DNA of 31,732 nucleotides, from IMG/VR virus record IMGVR_UViG_3300027797_000086, positions 1-31,732 of that record; one strand, given 5' to 3'. This DNA is from a virus. Within the stretch, counting starts at the first letter, position 1, and the number at the start of each line of letters is the position of its first letter. Under the pieces are notes generated by a model that saw only the letters and a list, made by a program, of their open reading frames with translations, had not been told where the DNA came from and searched no databases. This document shows, piece by piece, positions 7,416 through 15,781 of the stretch. Made by a program: the position numbers and the translations under genes.

Positions 7416-10400
7416 ATGAGCAATCAATTACAAATAACAGGAGCAGCGAAAATAAGGGATTTACAAGGACCAGTGGTTTCAAATTCTGGAGTGATTTCTG
7501 CTTTAGATGGAGATGCTTCTCAATATGTACGAGGAGATGGTACTTTAGCTGATTTCCCTACATCAACAGGTGGAGGTAGTTCAGTTTCTTATTATCTTAA
7601 CACAAGTGTAAGTCAAGGTACAATAGGTGGGGTTGCTTATAAACAATTAAGTAAAGTTCCTATTAGTGGTGCTGGAACCGATGTTAGTACTTCGGCTAAT
7701 GGTTACATAGCTAGTTATATTACGGATGCTAATGACCCTGCTTTATTAGAAGTACCTGCTGGAAACTTTAATTGTGAGTTTTATTTTAGTGTAAACTCTG
7801 ATGCTCACAATCCTTATGTTTATGCAGAAGTATATAAGTATGACGGAACAACTTTTACTTTATTAGGTAGTAGTCAAAGTGTTCCTGAGTATTTAAGTAA
7901 TGGAACTACATTAAGTCCTTATTACTTTGCAATAGCTGTTTCTAGTTCTGTTTTAACTGTAACGGATAGAATAGCAATTAGAATCTATGTAAATGTAGAT
8001 GGTAGAACTGTTACTTTACATACCGAGAATAATCATTTGTGTCAAGTAGTTACTACTTTCTCTAAGGGGTTAATCTCTTTAAATAACCTTACTAGACAAA
8101 ATCAATTCTTTGCAACAGGCACAAGTGGAACTGACTTTGCTATATCAAGTGCAACGGCTACTCATACTTTTAACTTGCCTGTGGCTTCGGCTTCAAATAC
8201 TGGTAAGTTAAGTTCAACGGATTGGAGTACATTTAATAGCAAGGTTGGTGGTAGTGGCTCTGATGGTAGAGTAGCATTTTGGACTGGTGCAAGTACTTTA
8301 AGTAGTGATGCTAATTTATATTATGATTATTCTACCGATAGATTAGGAATAGGTACTAATACTCCTAATGCAAGTTTAGGGATATTAAACGCTAGTTCAA
8401 CAGGTATTCAAGTAAGAACTTCAGATAGTGCAAACCAATATCAAGCAAATATCTTTTACGATGCCTCTTATGGTATGGTTTATGGGTATAATAGACTAGG
8501 CACAGGTACGGCTAGTAATTTAACTTTCTTTAATAACATAGGTGGTTTTATATCTATTCCTGAAAGTGCTACTAATAACATAGGTTTTAATACTTTAAAT
8601 CCTCAGGGTTTAGCAAGTGCATCTGTGTATGACTTTACTTCTTTAAATACAAATGTAGAATTAAGACTACATAATTCATCAACAGGATATACTTCAACAG
8701 ATGGTTCTTACATAAGAGTAACTTCTACTGCTTTAGTAATAGGTAATGATGAATCAAGTAAAAGTATTTTAATAAATAATGGTGGCAATGGTGTTGTTAC
8801 TATTGATGGTACAAATAAAGTAGCATTAGGGAATATAGGTTCAATACCTATGACACAACAATTAACTGTTGTAGGTTCAATAGAAGCCTATGGTGGTTCT
8901 ATCTATCAGACTGTAACATCTAGTATGTTAAAGGCTAATGCTTCAGGACAAATTATTGCTGCCATTGCAGGAACAGATTATTTAGCAGTAGGTAGTGCAG
9001 TTACAAGTGTAAGTGCTACGAGTCCTGTTTTATCAAGTGGTGGAACTACTCCTAATATTTCAATCCCTGCTGCAACAACTTCGGTTAGTGGTTATTTGAC
9101 TTCTACGGATTGGACAACTTTTAACAACAAGTTTACTTTACCTTCTTTAACTCAAGGTTCTATATTATTTAGTGATGGTTCAACCATTGCTCAAAATAAT
9201 AACAGGTTATTTTGGAATAATACAAATATGAGATTAGGTGTTGGTACACAACCTGTGTCTCAATATGTAATGTATGTAAAAGCAAATATTGGAGAAAATG
9301 GAAATGCTTGGTTGGGTATTGAAAATGAAAATACAACAGGTTCTACTGCGGTAAGATTATTATTAAATGGTGGCACAGTTGCTGGATTTCAGTATATACA
9401 ATCTACAAACACTACTGAAGTTTTTGCTCAATCAGGTAATATACGAATAGTTAATGCTTCTAGTCTTGGTTTAGTAATAGCAGATACAACTGGTGCTGCA
9501 ACTTTTAGTGCTAGTGCAACTGCTACATCTTTTGTTAAATCAGGTGGTACAAGTTCACAATTCTTAAAGGCAGATGGTTCAGTTGATTCTACTGCTTATG
9601 GCACAGGTTCGGTTACTTCAGTAGCTACATCTGCTCCATTAACAGGAGGTACTATTACAACTTCAGGAACAATAGGTATAACACAAGCTACAACAAGCAC
9701 AAATGGTTATCTATCATCAACTGATTGGAATACTTTTAATAATAAAACAACATTACCATCTTTAACAAGTGGTTCAGTATTGTTTAGCAATGGTTCAACT
9801 ATTGCTCAAGACAATGCTAATTTCTTTTGGGATGATGTAAATAATAGATTAGGCATAGGAACTGCAACACCTGAACAAATTTTACATATTGTTGGTGCAA
9901 GTGCAATAGTTTATATAGATGGTAATAGTGCTGGTACTCAAACAAGTTCAACTTTAAGATTAAGAACAGGTGGATTTAATGTAGGTAATTTTAGATATAA
10001 TGTAGCTACTGACAATATTGAAATAAGTAATATTTCAGGAGGTGGTGCAGTAACAAGTGGTGCAGTTAAAATATATGGCACAGGTGGTAGCACAACAGGT
10101 TTAACAATAGCAGCAGCAGGAGAATCTACTTTTAGTCAAAAAATTCAAATTAGTACAGGTGGTTTAAGAATTGGAACTTCTGCAACAGAAAACGATAGAT
10201 TAATTGTAGTAAATGGAACAAATTTAACAAGTGGCTCAAGTCAATATTTAGAAGTTATTGCTCCAACATATACTGGTAATATAACTAATTTATATGGAAG
10301 ATTACAATATGCAACCTGTGATAGTGGTACTATTAGTAATGCATATATGCTATATTTGGGTTCTTGGAGTGGGACATCAACTTACTCTAATAAGTGGTCT

Positions 10401-11762
10401 ATTTACCAAGAATCTACTACTGAAAAAAACTACTTTGGTTCTGCTGTATTAATAGGAACTAATACCAATTCAGGCTACAAGCTAGATGTTAGTGGTACAG
10501 GTAGATTTTACCAACCATTAACAAACTCTACTTCATATTTAGTAGTAGAAAATAATAGGGCTAGAAATGCAGCAGTTTATACTGCAACTACTAATGGTGG
10601 TTTTTATGCTGGTACTTCAATAGGAACAGATACTTTTAATTATCAAATTTATGATGGTGTTGCAGGTTCAGCTCGTTTAACAATAGCCTCTACAGGAGCA
10701 GCTACATTCTCAAATAATGTTGGTATAAATGGTGGTTCAACAAATTTCCCTTTAGTAGTAAAAGTTGCTACAAATCAAAACCTAAGAATTTCTACGGAAA
10801 CATCAACATCAGTTCAAGCAATAAATGATGCAGTTAGTGCTTTTGTTACCTTAAAAGTAGATGGTTTGCCATTATTACTAAATAGCCAAAGCGGTGGTAA
10901 TGTTGGAATCGGAACGAGTAGTCCAAGTGCAGGATTGGAAGTAGTTACGAATAGTGGTACATATAATGCTTTAAGATTAGTTTCAAATAGAGCCTATAAT
11001 TTAAGTACAGATGTTGCATTGACTTTTAGATATTTATATGATACAACAAATTATACTTCAGGCGGTTTAATAGTTGTTGCAAAAGATAATACCACAATTT
11101 CAAATCAAAGTGGTAATATGCAATTTTATACCAATAATGCAGGAACAGTTGCAGAAAGAATGCGTATTACAAGTGATGGTAGATTATCATTAAAAAGAGG
11201 AGGCGGTACTGTTAATTTTGACGTATTTCTAAGTGGTGGTGGTGATAATTTTTGTGATGTAGATGGAGAAGTATTTAGAACTAAAGCATTTTTACCCCTT
11301 GCAGATAATGCTTATGCTATTGGTTCAAGCGGTTCAAGATGGACTGCTGTATGGGCTGTTAATGGTTCAATTCAGACTTCAGATGAAAGAGAAAAGAAAG
11401 ACATTGTTAACTCTGATTTAGGATTAGATTTTGTAAGTAAATTAAGACCAGTATCTTTTAAATGGAAAATTGGTCAAAATATTGTTACAAATGAAACTAT
11501 TATTGATGAAGAAGGTAATGAAACTGTTAAAGAGGTAATAACTCCAAGAGAAGGTAAAAGAACTCATTATGGATTAATTGCTCAAGAAGTTGAAGCTTTA
11601 TTGGATGGTAAAGATTTTGGTGGATTTATTAGTGATGAAGAAACTGGATTAAAAGGGTTAAGATATGACCAATTTGTTCCATTATTAATAAAGTCAATTC
11701 AAGAACAACAAGCACAAATAGAAGAACTATCTAATAGATTAATCAAACTAGAAAACAAATAA
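7416..11762 (+). CDS. Tail fibre with C-terminal S74 intramolecular chaperone
   Basis: A 1448-residue adhesin and the largest gene. Residues 58-217 share the beta module of the preceding protein. Then come repeated fibre modules: S-S-T-D-W-S-T-F-N-S-K (near 265), T-S-T-D-W-T-T-F-N-N-K (near 562) and S-S-T-D-W-N-T-F-N-N-K (near 768), each followed by R-L-G-I-G-T-like turns (near 309, 606, 813, and N-V-G-I-G-T near 1163). The C-terminus is a peptidase S74 domain: S-D-E-R-E-K with Ser1322 and Lys1327 in the endosialidase spacing, then H-Y-G-L-I-A-Q-E-V-E and a final coiled coil (about 1420-1448). By family knowledge the domain trimerises the fibre and cuts itself off before Asp1323. It probably binds the host surface. 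Confidence 0.92.
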   Translation: MSNQLQITGAAKIRDLQGPVVSNSGVISALDGDASQYVRGDGTLADFPTSTGGGSSVSYYLNTSVSQGTIGGVAYKQLSKVPISGAGTDVSTSANGYIASYITDANDPALLEVPAGNFNCEFYFSVNSDAHNPYVYAEVYKYDGTTFTLLGSSQSVPEYLSNGTTLSPYYFAIAVSSSVLTVTDRIAIRIYVNVDGRTVTLHTENNHLCQVVTTFSKGLISLNNLTRQNQFFATGTSGTDFAISSATATHTFNLPVASASNTGKLSSTDWSTFNSKVGGSGSDGRVAFWTGASTLSSDANLYYDYSTDRLGIGTNTPNASLGILNASSTGIQVRTSDSANQYQANIFYDASYGMVYGYNRLGTGTASNLTFFNNIGGFISIPESATNNIGFNTLNPQGLASASVYDFTSLNTNVELRLHNSSTGYTSTDGSYIRVTSTALVIGNDESSKSILINNGGNGVVTIDGTNKVALGNIGSIPMTQQLTVVGSIEAYGGSIYQTVTSSMLKANASGQIIAAIAGTDYLAVGSAVTSVSATSPVLSSGGTTPNISIPAATTSVSGYLTSTDWTTFNNKFTLPSLTQGSILFSDGSTIAQNNNRLFWNNTNMRLGVGTQPVSQYVMYVKANIGENGNAWLGIENENTTGSTAVRLLLNGGTVAGFQYIQSTNTTEVFAQSGNIRIVNASSLGLVIADTTGAATFSASATATSFVKSGGTSSQFLKADGSVDSTAYGTGSVTSVATSAPLTGGTITTSGTIGITQATTSTNGYLSSTDWNTFNNKTTLPSLTSGSVLFSNGSTIAQDNANFFWDDVNNRLGIGTATPEQILHIVGASAIVYIDGNSAGTQTSSTLRLRTGGFNVGNFRYNVATDNIEISNISGGGAVTSGAVKIYGTGGSTTGLTIAAAGESTFSQKIQISTGGLRIGTSATENDRLIVVNGTNLTSGSSQYLEVIAPTYTGNITNLYGRLQYATCDSGTISNAYMLYLGSWSGTSTYSNKWSIYQESTTEKNYFGSAVLIGTNTNSGYKLDVSGTGRFYQPLTNSTSYLVVENNRARNAAVYTATTNGGFYAGTSIGTDTFNYQIYDGVAGSARLTIASTGAATFSNNVGINGGSTNFPLVVKVATNQNLRISTETSTSVQAINDAVSAFVTLKVDGLPLLLNSQSGGNVGIGTSSPSAGLEVVTNSGTYNALRLVSNRAYNLSTDVALTFRYLYDTTNYTSGGLIVVAKDNTTISNQSGNMQFYTNNAGTVAERMRITSDGRLSLKRGGGTVNFDVFLSGGGDNFCDVDGEVFRTKAFLPLADNAYAIGSSGSRWTAVWAVNGSIQTSDEREKKDIVNSDLGLDFVSKLRPVSFKWKIGQNIVTNETIIDEEGNETVKEVITPREGKRTHYGLIAQEVEALLDGKDFGGFISDEETGLKGLRYDQFVPLLIKSIQEQQAQIEELSNRLIKLENK

Positions 11763-11763
11763 A

Positions 11764-12093
11764 ATGAAAACAATACAAGCAGTGGTATTTCCACTAAATT
11801 TAGGAACTGCAACAATTTTAAATGCTTATTGCATAAATGACAATTTAACAAATTGTGCTACTTTTTACTATTCACTATTAACTGATAGTCAAAGTCAATT
11901 ACAACAAGGAAATTTAACTATGACAGGCACAGACTATGATGGTTGGTCTACAAATGATTATGCTTATAATTGGGTAGCAACTCAAATAGATGTTACTATT
12001 ATAGGAGATTATGTTCCTCCTGTCCCAATAGTTGTAGAAACTGCAACAGTTGTAGAGACTCCAATAGTAAGCGAAGAAATTATAACGGAATAA
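11764..12093 (+). CDS. Small fibre-associated protein of unknown function
   Basis: A 109-residue protein starting two bases after the fibre stop. The N-terminal part is beta-like (I-Q-A-V-V-F-P-L-N-L-G-T-A), followed by a W-S-T-N-D-Y-A-Y-N-W-V-A segment and a proline/valine/glutamate-rich tail (from about residue 83) that looks flexible. Genes of this size after Bacteroidota phage fibres may encode accessory or chaperone proteins, but I recognise no family. No signal peptide or membrane segment is seen. Confidence 0.6.
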   Translation: MKTIQAVVFPLNLGTATILNAYCINDNLTNCATFYYSLLTDSQSQLQQGNLTMTGTDYDGWSTNDYAYNWVATQIDVTIIGDYVPPVPIVVETATVVETPIVSEEIITE

Positions 12094-12096
12094 TCT

Positions 12097-12104
12097 TATA
12101 TTTG
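12097..12104 (+). promoter_or_regulatory. Bacteroidota -7 element (TATATTTG) before lysis region
   Basis: TATATTTG ends 15 bases before the ATG at 12120, in the 26-base gap after the fibre-associated gene. No good -33 box is visible. It could give separate timing to the lysis genes. Confidence 0.45.
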
Positions 12105-12119
12105 TAAAAAATCAATACT

Positions 12120-12266
12120 ATGTTAAATCTATCAGACGAGAATTTAAAAGAATTAGAAGCATTTATCAACACTATCCCAACTGCATATGGCTTACCGCTA
12201 TTGCAGTTCTTAGGTAAATTAAATGCAGAACAAAATCCTCCAATAGAGGAAGCAAAAGAAGTATAA
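12120..12266 (+). CDS. Small protein of unknown function (48 aa)
   Basis: A short open frame from ATG 12120 to TAA 12264-12266, starting M-L-N-L-S-D-E-N-L-K and ending in a glutamate-rich tail. It is predicted helical with a central I-P-T-A-Y-G-L-P-L-L segment. The TAATG overlap with the next gene and the promoter-like octamer just upstream support its being real. No family is recognised. Confidence 0.6.
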   Translation: MLNLSDENLKELEAFINTIPTAYGLPLLQFLGKLNAEQNPPIEEAKEV

Positions 12267-12439
12267 TGACTCCACATAGCAATCAAGCCGACTTTGGAAT
12301 GGTACTGAGTATTACTAGTGCTGCAATAAGCATAGCAAGTATTCAACCTATTGTAACATTCTTTGGTAGTTTGGTTGCTATTGCATCTGGACTTTTTGCC
12401 ATTAGATATTATTGGAAAGCAGCAAAAAAGTTTAAGTAA
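12266..12439 (+). CDS. Small membrane protein, holin candidate (57 aa)
   Basis: The frame runs from ATG 12266 (overlapping the previous stop) to TAA 12437-12439, which overlaps the next ATG. The protein has one long or two short hydrophobic segments (about residues 11-46: G-M-V-L-S-I-T-S-A-A and F-F-G-S-L-V-A-I-A-S-G-L-F-A-I) and a basic C-terminal tail (Y-Y-W-K-A-A-K-K-F-K). Size, hydrophobic profile and location ahead of the lysozyme fit a holin or holin-like protein. A second candidate is at 13847. Function is inferred. Confidence 0.6.
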   Translation: MTPHSNQADFGMVLSITSAAISIASIQPIVTFFGSLVAIASGLFAIRYYWKAAKKFK

Positions 12440-12972
12440 TGAGAGACATTGTAATTACTTTAGTGATTGCAGTAGTTCTTATCTTCATCTTTAACGGAAG
12501 GTACAACGGAAACGAACCTACAATAGTAACTCACATAGATACTATTTATAAGCACGAAATAACAAAGAAATATATTAAAGGGGATTCTATCCCTTTTGTC
12601 GTTTTAGGTATTGATACGACCATTGTACACGATACTGTACGTATAGTTCAAGATTATGCGTACGTACGAGCCTACTCGGACACTATAAAAGTAGATTCAA
12701 GCACTTTTATTATTAACGATACCATCTCCAAAAACAAGATTCTAAACAGGGGATTTTATGCCGATATAAGTCAAAAAACGATAAAAGTGGAAACCATTAG
12801 GACAACACCATCCAAAAATGAGCTTTATTGGGGCATATTAGCCGATTTAAGGGCAATTGACAATAAAGTGGGCGTAGGAGTTGGTTTAGCTTTTAAAACC
12901 TCTAAAAAGGGCTTATTTACAATATCAGCAACAACTAATCAATATTCAATCGGATATTACAAAAAATTCTAA
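12439..12972 (+). CDS. Membrane-anchored protein of the lysis region, DUF6808-like
   Basis: A 177-residue protein with an N-terminal membrane segment (I-V-I-T-L-V-I-A-V-V-L-I-F-I-F, residues 4-18) and a periplasmic-type body. The body has repeated aspartate-threonine strands (H-I-D-T-I-Y, I-D-T-T-I-V-H-D-T-V, S-D-T-I-K-V-D) like the DUF6808-type proteins of Bacteroidota phages. The C-terminal 40 residues are glycine-rich and beta-like, ending in aromatic residues (Y-S-I-G-Y-Y-K-K-F). Genes before and after overlap by one base. A spanin-like or membrane lysis role is possible but not shown. Confidence 0.55.
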   Translation: MRDIVITLVIAVVLIFIFNGRYNGNEPTIVTHIDTIYKHEITKKYIKGDSIPFVVLGIDTTIVHDTVRIVQDYAYVRAYSDTIKVDSSTFIINDTISKNKILNRGFYADISQKTIKVETIRTTPSKNELYWGILADLRAIDNKVGVGVGLAFKTSKKGLFTISATTNQYSIGYYKKF

Positions 12973-13235
12973 TGAAATTACCTGTATCATATAAAGAGTT
13001 TGTTAAGCAGCCAATTGTTGCTACTTTATTCATTGTACTATGTGGAATATCGGCTTTGTATGTTGATGTAAGGTCAACCTTCCAAGACCAAGCAAAGGCA
13101 CAAAATGTAAGAATAGAAAAGGTAGAGGGCAGATTAGATTTAGTACAAAACGCATTAAGGAAATCCGATTCGTTGAGTGCAGTTTCTACTACTAAACTTC
13201 AGGTGCTAACTGACCTTAAAATGATACCAAAATAA
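12972..13235 (+). CDS. Small single-pass membrane protein (87 aa)
   Basis: One membrane segment near residues 15-30 (V-A-T-L-F-I-V-L-C-G-I-S-A-L-Y-V) follows a short basic N-terminus. The rest (32-87) is a charged amphipathic helix, possibly coiled coil (V-R-I-E-K-V-E-G-R-L-D-L-V). This topology matches inner-membrane spanin-like or holin-accessory proteins. The start and stop overlap both neighbours by one base, so it is coupled to them. No family is recognised. Confidence 0.55.
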   Translation: MKLPVSYKEFVKQPIVATLFIVLCGISALYVDVRSTFQDQAKAQNVRIEKVEGRLDLVQNALRKSDSLSAVSTTKLQVLTDLKMIPK

Positions 13236-13531
13236 TGAGGTATTTATTATTCATATTTTTGTATGGTTGTAGTTTGACTGCTCAAGAGCCAAGTAAAGAA
13301 CAAAAGATAGATAACGAGTTTCAATTATTGCTTAATAAAGTAAATGAAAACAATGTCAATTCATCTTTAGTTCAAAAAGAGGCATCTAAAAAAGAAAAGA
13401 AAATAATTACTAATACTATAAATAATATTAACAATTTAAAAACTGAATTAAGTGAGGTTAAAGCTAGGTTGGATTCTATTGCTATTGATACTGGAAGTTC
13501 ATTCAGCTTATTGCCAATACCCAAGAAGTAA
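13235..13531 (+). CDS. Secreted or lipoprotein-like coiled-coil protein (98 aa)
   Basis: The N-terminus M-R-Y-L-L-F-I-F-L-Y-G-C-S-L-T-A-Q is a signal peptide. It may be cleaved by signal peptidase I before Gln17, as is common in Bacteroidota, or be a lipobox (L-Y-G-C). The mature part is a heptad-rich helix (about residues 25-80). The last 80 bases overlap the next gene in another frame. Such a nested pair of exported coiled-coil proteins beside a lysozyme resembles spanin gene pairs (o-spanin candidate), but this is inference. Confidence 0.55.
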   Translation: MRYLLFIFLYGCSLTAQEPSKEQKIDNEFQLLLNKVNENNVNSSLVQKEASKKEKKIITNTINNINNLKTELSEVKARLDSIAIDTGSSFSLLPIPKK

Positions 13532-13844
13532 AAGAATAGGCAACGATTCGGTAATAATAATAACTATTGACCAAGCAAATAACATAAACAACCTATACAA
13601 GAACTACAACGATTCAATTGTTAAATTAAATGATTCAATAATCAATTCAAACTTAAACTATGCAAAACTTAATAAAAAAATATTTGAGAAAACTGATTCT
13701 ATCTATCTATGGAAAGTTAGGTATGAAGCTGCAAGAGAACTTACCAATTATAGAACCAAAGACCACGAAAAAACCGACCAAGCAAAAGAAATAGGGAAAT
13801 ATCTTTTAATCTTTATAATCATTTTACAATTTATAAAACTTTAA
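13452..13844 (+). CDS. Exported coiled-coil protein with C-terminal membrane anchor (130 aa)
   Basis: It starts with GTG inside the preceding gene. The N-terminus (W-I-L-L-L-L-I-L-E-V-H-S-A-Y-C-Q) is a good signal sequence ending before Gln or at Cys. Residues about 45-85 are asparagine-rich heptads, and the C-terminus (Y-L-L-I-F-I-I-I-L-Q-F-I-K-L) is a membrane segment. The GTG was chosen because the signal peptide lies in the overlap; no downstream start would keep it. An inner-membrane partner in a spanin-like pair is a possible role. No family is recognised. Confidence 0.55.
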   Translation: MRLKLGWILLLLILEVHSAYCQYPRSKRIGNDSVIIITIDQANNINNLYKNYNDSIVKLNDSIINSNLNYAKLNKKIFEKTDSIYLWKVRYEAARELTNYRTKDHEKTDQAKEIGKYLLIFIIILQFIKL

Positions 13845-13846
13845 AT

Positions 13847-14062
13847 ATGGAATGGATAAAAAATTTACTTAGCGATGAAAGAGGAAGCATAAGCACTAAA
13901 AGAGTGATTGCTTTATTAAGTGCTTTATTTCTTTGTATTACTTTAATAGCTAATTCATTTAGTCATTTAGAAATAGCACCTAGTGATAAATTAGTGGATG
14001 CAGTAATGGTTATTTGTATTGCTGCAATGGGAACTACAACGATAGATAAATTCTCAAAATGA
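13847..14062 (+). CDS. Holin-like protein (71 aa)
   Basis: Two membrane segments (about residues 20-36, I-A-L-L-S-A-L-F-L-C-I-T-L-I-A, and 49-64, L-V-D-A-V-M-V-I-C-I-A-A-M-G) are separated by a short polar loop, after the N-terminal motif E-R-G-S-I-S-T-K-R. The S-x-S-x-K-R start and the T-T-I-D-K-F-S end are typical of small holin-like proteins next to lysozymes in Bacteroidota phages. It lies two small genes upstream of the lysozyme and shares an ATGA overlap with the next gene. It probably forms inner-membrane holes. Confidence 0.7.
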   Translation: MEWIKNLLSDERGSISTKRVIALLSALFLCITLIANSFSHLEIAPSDKLVDAVMVICIAAMGTTTIDKFSK

Positions 14063-14145
14063 AACAAAAAGCAATCCTTAGAGTAGCCTTAGTGCTTTGG
14101 TTTGTATTATTAATATTCTTTATAATGGCAAGTTATGTTAAGTAA
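14059..14145 (+). CDS. Single-pass membrane micro-protein (28 aa)
   Basis: The frame runs from ATG 14059 to TAA 14143-14145, overlapping the previous stop (ATGA) and the next start by 11 bases. The product is a basic head (M-K-Q-K-A-I-L-R) plus a single hydrophobic helix (V-A-L-V-L-W-F-V-L-L-I-F-F-I-M). Coupling on both sides inside the lysis region supports it. It may modulate the holin, but that is a guess. Confidence 0.5.
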   Translation: MKQKAILRVALVLWFVLLIFFIMASYVK

Positions 14146-14740
14146 AAAAGCAATAGACCTTATTATCCAGTTTGAGGTAGGAGGTAGAGCATACTATGAT
14201 AAGAAATTACAAAGCCCTATTTGGGCAGGTGGCGAATCAGGTATAACTATTGGAATGGGCTATGATGTTGGCTATGTAAACGAAAAGCAGTTCTTTTTAG
14301 ACTGGGGTAATAAACTTACTCCTAACTTCTTAGAGCCATTAAGAAAGACTATTGGACTTAAGGGCATACAAGCCAAGCAAATGCTTAGAGGGGAATTATT
14401 ACAAGTTAAAATCTCATACAATATTGCATACGAAGTATTCGTTAAATGCTCAGTACCTAAGTATTTTAAAATGACTAAGGCAATATATCCAGAACTAGAA
14501 TTGTTAAATGAGGACACTCAAGGTGCGTTGGTTTCTATGGTTTACAATAGAGGGAATAAGCTAGAAGGGGATTCTAGGATTGAGATGAAGCGAATAGTAG
14601 AAATGGTTAAGAACAAAGATTATGATGGGATTGCAGAGGCAATAGAGAGCAGTAAGAGACATTGGGAAGGCAAAGGATTAGATGGTTTAGTAGTGAGAAG
14701 GGAAGCAGAAGCAGACTTGATTCGTGATTCGTTAGCATAA
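14135..14740 (+). CDS. Endolysin, T4-lysozyme/pesticin-like muramidase
   Basis: A 201-residue protein resembling GH24/pesticin-type lysozymes that cut the peptidoglycan glycan strand. The likely catalytic Glu14 is in I-Q-F-E-V-G-G, followed by G-I-T-I-G-M-G-Y-D-V-G (residues 36-46), the analogue of the T-x-G-x-G motif with Thr38. The C-terminal lobe has V-S-M-V-Y-N-R-G (about 133-140) and a final R-R-E-A-E-A-D-L helix. No signal peptide is seen, so it needs a holin, matching the membrane genes upstream. The length is slightly greater than T4 lysozyme. Confidence 0.85.
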   Translation: MLSKKAIDLIIQFEVGGRAYYDKKLQSPIWAGGESGITIGMGYDVGYVNEKQFFLDWGNKLTPNFLEPLRKTIGLKGIQAKQMLRGELLQVKISYNIAYEVFVKCSVPKYFKMTKAIYPELELLNEDTQGALVSMVYNRGNKLEGDSRIEMKRIVEMVKNKDYDGIAEAIESSKRHWEGKGLDGLVVRREAEADLIRDSLA

Positions 14741-14754
14741 CAAAAACCTAAAAT

Positions 14755-15771
14755 ATGGCTGGAAGTAAAACCACAATGAGTGGTCAAATAGTCTTAGACT
14801 ACTTGGCAAAGTATCCTGCGTGGATGCCCTCAAACACCTTAGCTACTCTAATCCTAAAAGAGAACAAGAATCACTTTACTGACAAAGAGAATGTGCGTTA
14901 TCTAATACGCTATTACAGAGGCAAGACTGGTCCAGATAAAAAGTCAACTAACAATAAAGAATACTTAGAGCAAACTAAAAGAAGTTGCTCTCATTTTGTG
15001 CAACCTGAGACTTGGGCAGAGGAAAAGGTTGTATTTGACCTACCATTAGGAATTAAGAAGATGGGATTCATTAGTGATATACAAGTACCATTTCACGACC
15101 CAAAGGCAATAGATGTTTGCTTTAACTACTTAAACAAAGAAGGGATAGATACTTTGTTTATCAATGGAGACTTAGTAGATTTCTACCAATTAAGCGACTT
15201 CCAAAAAGACCCAAGAGTTAGAAATTTTAGTGATGAATACGAAAGCATATTAGAAATGCTAGGATTTATAAGAAGGTCATTTCCTAATTTAATTATTTAT
15301 TATAATCTGGATGCAAATCACGAATTTCGCTATGAAAGATATATGAGGACAAAAGCACCAGAATTATTAAGTTTGCAATTGTTTGAGTTAGAGGATTTGT
15401 TGAAGCTAAATGAATTTGGGATAAAGCCTTTAAAGAACTTAGACCATGTAAAATTCGGTAAGTTGCCAATAATACATGGAGATACTACTTTTAGGAGAGG
15501 TAGTGGTGTAAGCCCTGCTAAGACCCTTTACGATAGGGTAAAGCAATCGGCTATCGCAAGTCATGTTCACAGGACAAGCGAGTACACTACTAAGAACCAA
15601 TTTGATGGCGAAATGTTTACTTGCTGGACCACAGGAATGCTAATGCATCCTAATGTTGAATATTGTAAGCATGTGGACCAGTACAACGCAGGGTTTGCTT
15701 TACTAGAGAAAGAGACTAATGGAGATTATAGAGTTCACAATAAAAGAATAACAAAAGGAAAAGTATTTTAA
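14755..15771 (+). CDS. Calcineurin-like metallophosphoesterase with N-terminal HTH-like region
   Basis: A 338-residue protein. Residues 100-300 hold the metallophosphatase motifs: D-I-Q-V-P-F-H (Asp108, His114), G-D (138-139), N-H-E (188-190), H-G-D (241-243) and S-H-V-H (His270, His272). The usual G-N-H is A-N-H here (Asp186-Ala187-Asn188). The N-terminal 60 residues (S-N-T-L-A-T-L-I-L-K and V-R-Y-L-I-R-Y-Y-R-G-K-T-G) look like a winged or helix-turn-helix domain, which suggests binding to nucleic acid. The substrate is unknown; DNA or RNA phosphodiesters or small phosphoesters are possible. It follows the lysozyme in the late array, an unusual place for a nucleic-acid enzyme. Confidence 0.82.
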   Translation: MAGSKTTMSGQIVLDYLAKYPAWMPSNTLATLILKENKNHFTDKENVRYLIRYYRGKTGPDKKSTNNKEYLEQTKRSCSHFVQPETWAEEKVVFDLPLGIKKMGFISDIQVPFHDPKAIDVCFNYLNKEGIDTLFINGDLVDFYQLSDFQKDPRVRNFSDEYESILEMLGFIRRSFPNLIIYYNLDANHEFRYERYMRTKAPELLSLQLFELEDLLKLNEFGIKPLKNLDHVKFGKLPIIHGDTTFRRGSGVSPAKTLYDRVKQSAIASHVHRTSEYTTKNQFDGEMFTCWTTGMLMHPNVEYCKHVDQYNAGFALLEKETNGDYRVHNKRITKGKVF

Positions 15772-15781
15772 ATATAAAACT

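Noticed and set aside
7416-11762. Possible diversity-generating retroelement target in the fibre
   Set aside because: There is no reverse transcriptase gene and no second copy of a fibre segment as template repeat in the window. The repeats are ordinary modular fibre repeats.
12080-12346. Minus-strand 88-codon open frame
   Set aside because: It overlaps two well-placed + strand small genes (12120 and 12266) and the end of 11764. All supported genes are on the + strand.
12659-12668. Palindrome CGTACGTACG
   Set aside because: It is inside the coding region of the 12439 gene, short, with no partner sites. I treat it as chance.
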